From NCBI GenBank assembly GCA_022376465.1, contig JACDTU010000020.1, positions 186,001 to 250,000 on the forward strand: 64,000 nucleotides of DNA, read 5' to 3'. This DNA is from Cubamyces lactineus (lineage: Eukaryota > Basidiomycota > Agaricomycetes > Polyporales > Polyporaceae). The position numbers and the translations under genes are program-made. Below the pieces are notes generated by a model. The model did not search any database, was not told the DNA's origin, and saw nothing but the letters and a program-made list of their open reading frames with translations. Of the stretch, positions 32,301-43,327 are shown piece by piece; within the stretch, counting starts at the first letter, position 1, and each line of letters begins with the position of its first letter.

Positions 32301-35300
32301 ATTGACGCGGCGGTGCGCCGGGCCCAGCGGAGCGCGGGGTCCGCAGTGCTCCGGCAGGCAGGCCCACGGCAGGTTCGAGTGCAGCGGCAGGTACGTATGC
32401 ACACCTATCCTCCACGTGCATTACACTTCAGCTGCGCGTCCCAGCTACAGAAACGAGGAGCACCCTCTCGACGGTCGATCGACATGCGCTCCTCGGACGC
32501 GTGCATGTCGTCCGGGCTTTATGCCACGGTCGCAAACTACATTGCCGCTCTTGTCGGAGGACCTCTGACGGATGGACGTGCGCTGACCGTTCAATGCCAG
32601 GAAGTGATCTGCACCTATGCCAAGCAAGCGTAACTTGAACTGCGGTTCATCTCGTGGGACGTCGGTCAGAGTTCGATGACATTGACCCACACTTTATCGG
32701 CGGACGTGTTTGACAGGTGGCCGGGAGCCCGGGGGACACCTTCTACGAATACGCCTCATGTCGATTACCGCAGAAACTGCGATACAGGCCACAAGCATGC
32801 ACTGGATGCCACAAGCTGCACACGTTCACTGGATGCAACAATGCCACAACAAGGTTGACAGGTGGTCATCATCCTACCGGACGGTCAAGGTGCTAACCTC
32901 AAAGTGCCCGCCGCTAGCGCCCATTTCGGTGAGCCCTCGTTGCAACGCCTGACCTCTCCTGTCGCTTCTTCGTAGTCAGCCACAGCCAAGGCCCTGTTGT
33001 GAGTACGTGTGATACGAATTTTGAGCCCGTCTAGAGCTCGCTACGCAGTGCCGTAAGATGCGAGCTCCAATCGGTGGGAGCTATTGAAGCTTGCACCGTA
33101 CGGCGCGCGTCCAGCGCGTCCAGACGTCCTGGATTCCTCCTTAAAAGCCCGTCCCGGCCGCTCACGCCCTACGGGACCCAATGAGCGCGCCGCGATGTTG
33201 CCTCGATGGGCGATGATGCTGCCTGGGCGTTCCCGCGTTCGAGAAGGACGCGGCGGGCTTGCTCGAGTGACTGGGAGGAAGCGGCGAGGCGGTTCGGCGA
33301 AGGAGGGGAAGGGTAGGTAATGGCGAGACCCCGGGGACTGGCCATGCACACTATCATACCGCTTCCTCGTACCAGGACCTTGCGCCTCCAGACTCCAATC
33401 CACTCGGGCACCCGCCTCGCCGTTCGGCGAGTTCGTCATTTCTTGATTGGCCGATGGCGGGTGGCCTCCAGACAGTGCGGTCGGTCAAAGTCGCGAGAGA
33501 GCGCGGTCGGTTGCAGACGCGGATGGCCGAGCGGTCGTGCTGCTGCGTGCTGACCCTCAGAGTCCCACTGATGTCGAGTTTATTGCCACCGAGAGAGAGT
33601 GGATGGAAAAAGACGCAAGAAAGGCGGCGAGAGTTTTACACCTAGACAGACACTGTGCCCGAAGGGATGGTTGCAAGTCCTTCGGTCTGCCGTGATGAAC
33701 TCTGTGATGGTGACCGCCTCCGGATCCAAGCCTTGCCCATGGCGGATCGGAGCTGCTGATGGGAGGGATGGAGCTCAGGGAGGTGAGGTTCAGTCGAGAA
33801 CCGCACCTCGGACGTGATGAAATACTGCGCGCGCGGAGCCCGTCCGCTCGTACGTACAATCTGCGTACAAACCCCCCTCATAGGGGCCCTCCCCGCGCTC
33901 CTCGCCGTGCCGCCCGGTTGGCTCGTAGCCTTGCGGCAGGACGTGTGCACAGGCTGATGGGGGGACTCCTGAGCTAGCCCACCATTGCACAGGGTCGACT
34001 TTGCTGAGTATGTCGCAGAGACGCTTCCAGCAGGCGTGCCCGTTTGGCTGCATGGCCAGTGGCCGGTGGCGGGCGGTTCGTACAACGGAATTTCCGCACA
34101 TGGCGTGGTGGTCCCCACCGGGGACTTCCAAATATTCATCTGGTCAGCCTTCCGTTGGACGCATGTATGTAATCTGTCCTCGCAGCTCGATCTGGTCATT
34201 AACCACCTGTCACCATCGTACGTACGGCCGCCCGAACGGACAGCGAGTTGCCCGCGCCCGTGGCAAGATTCCCCCCAGAGGCGCACACACAACTACGTAC
34301 GGCGGCGTGGGCGGCAGCAAGGAGCAGCAGCATTGTTCGATTGATTTCAGGCTACCAAGTAGCGCTAACCGCATGACTGGCGAGTGTCACCGTCGCGGTG
34401 CGTCACCGAAGGCCTCAAGTATGAAGTCATCCGGTTTAGCGAGCTTCCCTCCCCAGAAAGCTGGGTGGCCCGAATCCCCCTCCAACGCCTCACCGTCCCT
34501 CCTCCTTCTGTCTGACTTCCTCCCTGATGCGAACCAGGCCGTCAGGTCGAAAAACCGCCGAGCGTTTCAAAGCCGCTATAAATCAGCCTTCTCCCCACGG
34601 GAACTCAACGGGGGAGGAGGGAATTGAATGGGCGCGAAGCTCTACGCACGCAGAGTTGTATTATGACGAACGCGCCGTCGCTCCGCCTGGGATATCATCA
34701 GTGCATCTTCATCATCATCGACATCGACGCTGATCTGCGAGCTTTCCGCTGAGTCGTCTGCACGCGCGGAGCTCTCTGTACGGCGGCACCAGACACGCCG
34801 GATTCGGACCCCAGCTTTTCAGCCTTCCCGACTTCCAACCTTCCAGCCTTCCAGCCTTCTAACCTTCATCTCCACCACAGGCAGCAGCAGCGATACGCAA
34901 CCAAGCATTCAACAACGTTCGCCCACCCGTTGATGGTGACGGTGCCACCTGCGGTAAGCAATCAGCACTTGGCACGATACAGCCGCCCTCGCCCTCTTTC
35001 AAGCTGAAGTCGAGAGGTGCGGAACGGGAAAGGGGAAGCTGTGGTGCAAGCCAAGCCGTCCATCTCCCCCAAAGACACACTCTCGGCATCTACCACACTT
35101 CGACGAGCTTCATATAGAACTCGCGAAGCGAAGCCGCCGGCAGGAGGAGGAGGAGCCCGCTTGAGCTAGCACAATCCGGGATCCCACATCGAGGGCACGA
35201 AGGGAGCCTGATCCAGAGTGTCCTTACTTGGTAGCTCGTAGGGTCAGAAGCGAAGCGTTGAAGCGTTGAAGCACAGGCCCGTCGTTCGGGCTCGTCACTC

Positions 35301-35989
35301 GCCCCATACGTACGCCGTGCGTGTGGCTTAGACAGTGTGCTGTACTACATGCCGTACGCGTGCCCTGCATATAGCCACGGAAGCGTAGTGCTATACGGGA
35401 GGGGGGCAGTACGCGGTGGAGCCGGTATGAAACTCAGAAACCCTCACTTCGGACGGCCGGTGCGAATTGAGGCTCGCTCACTCATATGCGTAGTGACAGT
35501 AACTCAGCCTCCGAGGCATGCGAATGACCTCACGGCTGTACTCGGGAGTTAAAAGGTGTTGGAAGGTGATGGTCTTGAAGGCAATTGCGAGCTTGAATAT
35601 GCAGCACACACACGTGCAAGGCCGCGACAGGCAGATGTACAATCGACGCCAATAGACATTATTGCGCTACTTTATACGACGCGTAGTAAGGACCCTTTTG
35701 CCGCGCTCGACGACGACGGCGCGGACAATGTGAGCAGAGCAGTAACAGAGACAGACCAACAGACAGGCGGCCCCGATCGCCGTTCGTGCGTGCGTGCCAA
35801 GAATAGTCGTAATGGGAAGAGACATCGAGAGCGCTATAGTACAACGGCACGCACGCGACCACCGCCCGCGGGAGGTGGTAATAGATGAGGGAGAATGATG
35901 AATGAGGCGATGGAGGGGAAGGCGAGGCGAGGCATCGGTCATCGTTAGTGGGTGGATACATACCGGGCGTGGCGATGGATGGTGTCACT

Positions 35990-36620
35990 GGCAGTACGAT
36001 GAGGGGATAAGAGAGGAACAAAGATGAGAGATGAGGAGACGGGAGAGGCAGATATATGAGCAGATGAGAGAGAGGAAGCAAAGTCGAGAGAGTATGGAGA
36101 GTATGAAACAGAGAGAGAAAGCGACGAATGGGATCGTACAGATACAGCGTGAATTGCGCCTCCGCAGCGCCCTTATTACCAAGCGAGCATTCGTGAGCGA
36201 GGGCGTGATGCGGGCGGGAACGAGGAGCCCGGACGGTCAAGTGACAGGTGGCGAAAGGAAGGGGAATATGCAACATGCGAGGGTAGCCAAGTGACGAGAC
36301 CTCATTAGTGGGTAGGTGGGTGGGCGAATGGGCGGTGGGAATCGACCAAAGTCACGCGACGAGCAGCAGGAGGCGCGGATATTATACACAGCGAGGCGAG
36401 GGGCAGACGGCAGGGAGACGAGCTGGAAGCGGGAGGGCATGAGCGAGCGGGCGAGCATATGCGGCTGGCATGATGAGCATGAGAGCGTGAACGTGGGCAT
36501 AAGCGTGGGCGTGGACATGACATAGTGGGGCGGGCATCATGGCTGGATGCGGGAAGCAGAAGGGAAAGGGGAGGTGGCGAGAGAGTAGTGGACAGGGACA
36601 GGGGACAGGGAACTGGAGGG
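35990..36620 (+). repeat. Purine-rich (GA) strand-asymmetric tract
   Basis: The plus strand is strongly enriched in G and A, with runs of GAGAGA, e.g. around 36000-36120 and again 36300-36600. It lies immediately 3' of the minus-strand bHLH gene, so its transcript would carry a CU-rich 3' UTR. Confidence 0.6.
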
Positions 36621-36654
36621 AGAGGACACGCGCGCACAAGGCGACCAGCCGTCC

Positions 36655-39097
36655 TCATGAGACCTCCATTCCATCTGCGCGCTCGCTCTCCCTCTTGACC
36701 TTCACGTCCGGATCGCCGCCCACGCTCACGCTCTTGGTCTTCCGCCCAACGCGCTTGCCCACACCGACCGGACGCCCATCGCGTCCCTTGCGCCCGCGCT
36801 CGATCTCCATGTCTTCGTCCTCGTCCACAACGTCCTCACCATCGTCGTCATCCAAATCATCGTCCATGCTGCTCCCTGGTGAGACACCGGTGCCTGACGT
36901 CGACGGCCGCGCCATCTCCGGATGCTCTGTGTCCTGGTCCATCTCCTCCACGCTCGGCAGGCCAAAGTCGTGGAAGCTCTTCCGCATGCTCCCACGGCGC
37001 GCACGCCCGTTCGTGGCAGGCTGTGCACTGCCGTTAGCGTCCCCATTGGCACCGGTGCCGTTGAGCATGCCGAACGCGTCCACCTCGTCGTGCAGCTTGA
37101 GCTCGCCCTCGCCGTCAACTCCGTTAGCGGAACTGGAGGCGGGGACTGTCCCGCTACGGAACGCCTGTAGCTGCTGCTCCAGGTCCCGGTTCCGGTTAGC
37201 TTGCGCGCTGACGAGTTGCTGCAAGTAACGAATGTACTCGACGCTCTTGCGCAGGATCATGCCCTTGTTAGCCTTCACGACGTTCCCGTTATCGCCGCCG
37301 TTAGCGGCGCTCGCACCGTTCGTCGTCGTTGGTGTCGACGAAGGGTTGGCGTCCTCAGGCTCGGCGCTGTCCGAACCCTCCTTTTTCTCGGTGTTGATCC
37401 GCACGCCGCCAAAGAGGAGGTCCTCGCCGGAAGCAGACAGAGACGCGGGCATCGTCATTGTCGCTGTGGTGGCGTCCAGATGAGCGGCGGTGGGTAGGCC
37501 TGTTTCGGTGGAAGGTGGCGTACCGTTCGGGTCGAGCAGGCACTCCGGGATGAGCGTCGCCAGCTCGGAGATCTTCTCGTTGATGTTATCTCGCCTCCGT
37601 CGCTCGACGGCGTTGTGCGATTCGCGCCTCCGACGGCGCTTTTCGTTCGCGATCAGGGCTCTGCAAGTCAAAAGTTACGCGCATATAATAGAGCACGGGG
37701 ACAAACATGGTAGATGTTGCGAATTAAGGGCGCATACAATGAGCGGTCGCACTCAACACAACAGACAAAAGGAACCAAGACGCACTGTTTCGCTGCCAAA
37801 TCTTCTTCAGGGCTTTCTCCTTTCTGCATGCCAACTATGCCCATACCAGGTACGTTGACCTCCTTCGGGCTAACACCGAGCCCGACGCTGCCCAAACTTG
37901 TTCCCCCGTTGAATGCACTGAAGCCTGCTCAAAAAGGACACAATTAGCACCAGTTACGACAGAACCAGAGATAGCAAACGTACCATGCACACTTTCTGGA
38001 GTGGGGAGACCAAAGTCGTTACCCTGGCCCTGGGGCATGAACCAGCCGCTAGTGTGCAAACTGAGCGGACTGGCGGGGCCCCTTCCGGCGCCATTGCCGT
38101 TCGGGATAACGAGCGGCTGGGTGTGCCCGCGATGGAGCGGAGGCGGGGAGACGCTGGAGACCGAGTTGCGCTTGGTGCGGGTGCGGCGCGCCGGGCCGCC
38201 GTTCGTACTGGGCGGGTTTGCGGGGTCCATCGCGTTGGACGGGGCTCGCGAGCGCGATCGGCTGCGCGAGAACTCGGCTCCGCCCGCGCCATTCGCAGAA
38301 ACCGGGGAAGGCGTCTGGCGCTGTCCGTTCGCCTGTCCGTTTGGCGCTTGGGACAGGTGGAAGTCGGACTGCGCGGTCAGGTTCGAGAACGAGGAGATAC
38401 CGGAGAGGTTTGATATGTGCGAGGAGAAGGACGAGGGCTCTCCGCCTGCAAAGGGGTTGTTTCCGTTCGCAGTCGTTGGTGAAGACGGGTTGTTTGATGG
38501 GGGCTCATAGCGCATGGACGAGCCGATCGCGGGAACGGTCGAGTTGAAGTGGGAATGTGCGGAGAACTCGTGAATGGGATGCGTGCTGTGGACAGACGAG
38601 GGGCCATGAATGTTGCCGGAATGCAGGGAGGAGGCGGGAGGCAAGGAGAAGGAAGGATTCTGATGGCCGCCGAAATGGCTGTTGTGATGGGAGGATTGGT
38701 GGTGGGATGTGGGGGCGGAGATGTCAAAGATGTTGTGGGTGTGATGGGATCGGTAATCATCGTATGCGCCGGGAGACTGGGTGGAGCGTTCGTGCGAGTT
38801 ATTGTGGGGGTGTCCCTGGGAGGGGGAAGTGCCGATGAGGGAGGCCAGCTCGTCGGTGAAGTCCATGGCGTTGCCGGACTGGTCGTTGTTGTGGGAAGGG
38901 AACTTGCGGAAGGGATCTGGGACGGAGAAGAGCGGGGGGACGAAGAGGTTGTCAAAGTTGCCGGAGCCGTTCGCGTTTGAGGAGTTGTTTGCGGGGGGAG
39001 AAGGCGGGGAATTTGAGGGCGGGGGAGACGGGAGATGGAAGCCCTCTTGACGGGAGAGGACCTGTGGCTTGTAGGAGGGGAAGAAGGAGGAGGTCAT
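36655..39097 (-). CDS. Class B bHLH transcription factor with a very long loop
   Basis: Nuclear DNA-binding protein predicted to bind E-boxes. Three exons: complement(join(36655..37660,37786..37924,37984..39097)), 752 residues. Residues 1-415 are disordered, rich in Ser, Asn, His, Pro and Gly, with a Ser/Arg patch. The basic region is EKRRRRRESHNAVERRRRDN with His433, Glu437 and Arg441, the class B signature for CACGTG. Helix 1 is INEKISELATLIPE. The loop between the helices is about 91 residues (458-548), against the usual 5-20. Helix 2 is NKGMILRKSVEYIRYLQQL, followed by coiled coil NRDLEQQLQAFRSG. The C-terminus has an acidic patch (DDDLDDDDGED) and a basic stretch GKRVGRKTKS that could be a nuclear localisation signal. 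Target genes cannot be deduced. Confidence 0.9.
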
Positions 39098-42000
39098 CGG
39101 ACGAGGGGGAGCGGGACGAGACTGCGAACGGCGAGGACGATGGGGAGAGCGGGGGAGACGAGGGTAAGAGACAAGAAGGAGGAGGAGAGGACGAGGAGGA
39201 GAGAGCGAGCAGAGGTAGAGAGGGCGGCCGTCCACCCCGCATCCGATTCCTCGGCTTAAAGACAACCATTCACTTATAATCCCCTTATTATTATTTTCCT
39301 TCTTACCCCGCGTCCCGCTCCCTCGGGCCCTCAGATCACGATCGGGGCAGGGCAAGCAGGGCCAAACAGGGAGCAGGGAGAGGGAGAGCGCCCGCTGCCC
39401 CGCTTGGGTCGCGACTTGCGGGCCCTCGGCTGCACAGAGGCCGCCATCAATTCTCGCCGGCCGAGCTGCCCCAGTCCCCCGCATCCGGGGTCCGGCTCTT
39501 CCATCTTCCCCACATCCCTCGTCCCCCACCTTTCCCCACCCCCGGATAGGCGCCCAGCTCCCATACTCAACGCCTGCCAAAACCGTCTCCCCGCGCCCTG
39601 GCCAGCCTCCGTCCTCCCGTCGCCCGCTTGAGCGGGCCAATCGAGGTCTGCGAAATGGCCATTTGTCTCATCGGCTGCGAGCACGTCGCCTCGCCCCTGT
39701 CGTCGTCAGTGATCAAAGACCGCTGCCCGCCTTTTTACCTTTTGCCGACTCGATCGTCCGGTCCCGCTCCTCCTGACGTAATCCATCTCTTGCCATCCTC
39801 GTCCCTTTCCTCTAAAGCTCGATCGTCGTTGCGCCTCTAATTTCGCGCCCTTTTCCCTCTGCCAGGCCCTGCCGCTCCCTGCAGCCATCGTACAGCACAT
39901 ACATACGGCCCAACGCCCGCCCAACCCGCGCCCTCTACGGCATCCGCTCTCGTCCAGAACATCTTCATCAAACTCCGCAACCAAAACATACATGACAGAT
40001 TCCGATGCGAAAGTCATCGCCAACTTCATACAACGTCCTCTCGTCCTTCTCTGCCCGTTCCCACGCAGGCTGATGGTCTCTCCATCTCCAGCTGCAATCC
40101 AATCCGCGACCATGTTTCCCGATCTCACCTCACGGACCTTTCCCTTTCCCGCCCCGTCCATCGCCGCCACCGCCCTCTTCCATAGGCCCGCCCAGCGCAC
40201 AGCGACACAGAGACGTACGCGCATAATACCTCATTGATGAAGTAACGAGTCCGGCACAACGTACAGGCCTATCGGCGTCCTTGTTCTCTTCAGGCTGCGC
40301 CCCGGCCCCCGTCCTCTGGTCTCTCCATTTCACTTACACCCCATTTTTGTCAGCCCGATTCGACATCAGTGCCACAATGCCACCGTCGTCACCCCCCGCG
40401 CCCTCCCGCCCGAGAGGTTCATATGCACCTTTCCGAATCCGACGCCCCCGCGCCCGCGATCCTTACCCGGCTGGGCCGGCCCCCTCTCACCTCCGACAGA
40501 CGCGGGCATGTCGACGGCTCAACGCTTCAGCACGCGTTTGCCGCCCGCTGCGTCTTGATGCTGAACCTGACTCTGACATGGACACTGGACGCGACAGCTC
40601 TCGCCGGCTGCGTCGACCGCTTCGCTGTCGTCGAGTTACCACCGTTCATGACAGTGACACTTTGGTGAATGCGCCCATGGATATTCCGACCCTGCCTGCC
40701 GTACGACATTTGCTTGGCATTGCCAATCGGGACAGCCATCGCGAGCGGGGTCGGGGCAGCGCTCCCCCGGGACCGGTCCGCACTCCGTCCCCGCACGTCC
40801 AATAGGTACGCCCGCGCCGTCCAGCGTCGTCCCTCTCACTTCCCTCTTTGCGCCTTCCCTTTCCGCTCTTTACGCACTCGCTGGTGCTGATCGCGTCGCG
40901 ACGATGCGCGCGCTGATGCTCCTCCGTCCTTGTTTCTCCCGCTGCCACCGAGGAAGCCGCCACCGGGCCTCGTGTTTCGCGCGCACGCTCGTCTTCCGCG
41001 AACGCCACGGACTTTGGTAGGCTCGGTATCAGTGCACGGACGGGCGAGATAAACTGGCAGGATTTCCGTACACACCGCCTTCCAAGCCTCGCGCCTCGAG
41101 GCTGCGGACGTCCACTCCTATATACGGCACTCCACTCCACCTCTTCGGCTTGCGTCTTGTCTAGTGGCTCCCGCCCCTATATCTTTTTCTCCCATCCTCT
41201 GCGGATCCAAACTAGCGCTACGACGCTCGGCTTGCTGCGCCCTCCGTGTGCGCGCTCTCAACTGTGGACCGATCTGCCGCCGAGCGTCGTGAATCCCGTG
41301 TTCTCTCTGGAATACTGCAGCTGTATGGCAGCCCACTGCGTGTACTGTGTACGGTGTCTGGCGCGCGTGGCACGTTCGCGTCGTGCCTTGCCGATTGGCT
41401 TTTGCACACGCCCACAGCCTCATACAAGGTCCGTCTACCGACCCATCAGCGTTTGGGCCGCTTCTAAAACGCATACGCCCACAGCGACTTCCAAGCGAAC
41501 GCGCTGCTGCCCTAGGCCTTTGCCGCTGAATACTCCGGCCAGACATACTTGAACATACAGTGCTTATCGCGGCACGCGCGCGCGTCTCTCCCGTTCATCG
41601 CCATATCGCTACATTTATCACACACCCTGGGACGCTCGATCGAGACGCGCGCGCGCTCTGGCTCTCATAGGCTATAGCCATCGTCTATCACGCCAGGGCT
41701 GTTCCTGCACTATCGGGCTGGTTATCTGCTGGGACGCCGGTGCGTTAATTTGTTCTCTACGCCGTGCGCCGTATGCCTCTCTGCTTCGGAGGAATTGGCG
41801 ATACCTACTGCGATTGACCCTCGCGGCGGCGGAGGTGCACTGTTCCGCTCCTGCGGTAAGTAACGTTGATGTGTATGCAGGGCTCCTACCGACAGTGTGC
41901 AAGCATCATCAGCTCCAGCTTGGCCCCAGCAGAGTGGTTCACAGTGGTTCACGAAGATCCGTTTCGCAGCTGATACATTCCCACTGCAGACATACAACAT

Positions 42001-42428
42001 ATGGACATCACTCCGCCCGGCGGGCAGCTCCTCCGTCCGTCCGTTCCGCTCTCGGACGGAGTTTCCCACCCTTGCGATCTCTTGCGACTCGCACATTCAC
42101 CGCTGTGGTGTGCCCGAGTTCCCTATCCTGCCCTAGCGCGCTGGTCTGTGCTTGCCCGGAGAGCCGCCGGGTCTCGGGGTGTGGAGGCTGTGGTGGCCCG
42201 CTGTTCCCCGCACGCACGGGGGGCGAGAATCCAAGGCGGCTGGCGGACTTCGGGCGCTCGTTGGTGTATCTGGGTGCGTACCGTCGATTCAAGCGACATG
42301 TGTGCAATCTGTACATAGTTATGGGGTGGGATGTGGAAGGAGATAGAGATAGAGATACGAGGGCAGTACGAGGGTAGAGTATGAAGGTACGAGGACAGGT
42401 CCAGATACAGTCGTGCGTATGGTAGTAG

Positions 42429-42452
42429 GTATATGGTATATGGTATATGGTA
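42429..42452 (+). repeat. Tandem heptamer GTATATG
   Basis: Three direct copies of GTATATG followed by a diverged fourth (GTATGTG). Preceded at 42340-42357 by GATAGA repeats. Located in the gene-poor region. Confidence 0.7.
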
Positions 42453-43299
42453 TGTGTGTCCCTTCATAATTCGATGTTAGAATTCGCGAGTACTGTATGG
42501 GATCAGGCTTTGATCTGTATGTGTGGCATATTGGGGTTCGGGATGGTCAATGTCAGCGATGCATCGATGACGCATTGACGACCGCACCAGCTTTCGAACG
42601 TCAGGCGGTGGTCTTCCCGTATTCGTGTAGCTGCTGTATCTGTTACTCCATGGTTTGCGCAGTGCGTGAACCCTGTATATCACTTGAGCTTGAGGGGTCG
42701 TATGTGGTAGATGACTTCCTGGTTGCGAATGTCGCGAGTACCCAGCGTCCTCGTTGAGTAAGATAAGCAGTAAGAACTTCTCGCCTCTGAACGCCACCAT
42801 GAAGATGGGTCCGGAGTGCAGCGTATGCACATACCCATCTGACCGTACCTCGGTACCGCCGCGTTCCTAGCTGCCCTCGGAGCCCTCACGCCCTCATCAC
42901 TCATGACTCCAACACCCACCACGAAAGCTGCTCAATACGGGTACAATACGATCGCCGCCTGCCGCGGCCGTCCTACGCGTGCCAGCTGGTATGTACCTCG
43001 AACTCCACCACATCCAAGACCCCAAGACGCCCCTCGGACCTACTCTAAACTTCGGGCCCGCACCTCTCGATCACCGTCACGCATCTCGGACATCATATGC
43101 ATATGCACACATATGCATCATGTGCGACGCGCTAGCGACTGACAGCACTGCAGCACTGTGGGTCCGCGGACCACGAGTCCCCGAGTCTGGTCACGACGCG
43201 CGACGTATGTGTGCATATGTATGCACGCCCGTTGGCAGTTGCCGCGCGCGAGTGGTCATGGGACGTGGTCCCGAGGCCTGTGCAGCTGTAATGCTTAGT

Positions 43300-43327
43300 G
43301 CGTTCATGATGCATGATTCATGAACGC
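43300..43327. repeat. Inverted repeat (palindrome)
   Basis: GCGTTCATGA and its exact reverse complement TCATGAACGC are separated by the 8-nt spacer TGCATGAT. It could form a 10-bp hairpin stem or be a binding site for a dimeric protein. No gene is adjacent. Confidence 0.7.

Larger units (their letters stand above)
29249..36654. other. Gene-poor region of 7.4 kb
   Basis: No gene could be supported. Some patches look weakly coding but cannot be joined: around 30730-31010 (plus), 32680-32940 (plus, two candidate intron acceptors TTGACAG) and 33990-34220 (plus, VDFAEYVAETLPAGVPVWLH). None matches a family I know. The right end carries the purine-rich tract listed separately. No transposase, reverse transcriptase or obvious long terminal repeat was seen, though a decayed element could be missed by eye. 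Confidence 0.4.

Noticed and set aside
39098..39640. Upstream in-frame extension of the bHLH protein
   Set aside because: The frame stays open upstream of 39097, but it covers a TATA-like element and AT-rich promoter-like sequence, and the extension is GC-driven Gly/Arg/Pro sequence without family support.
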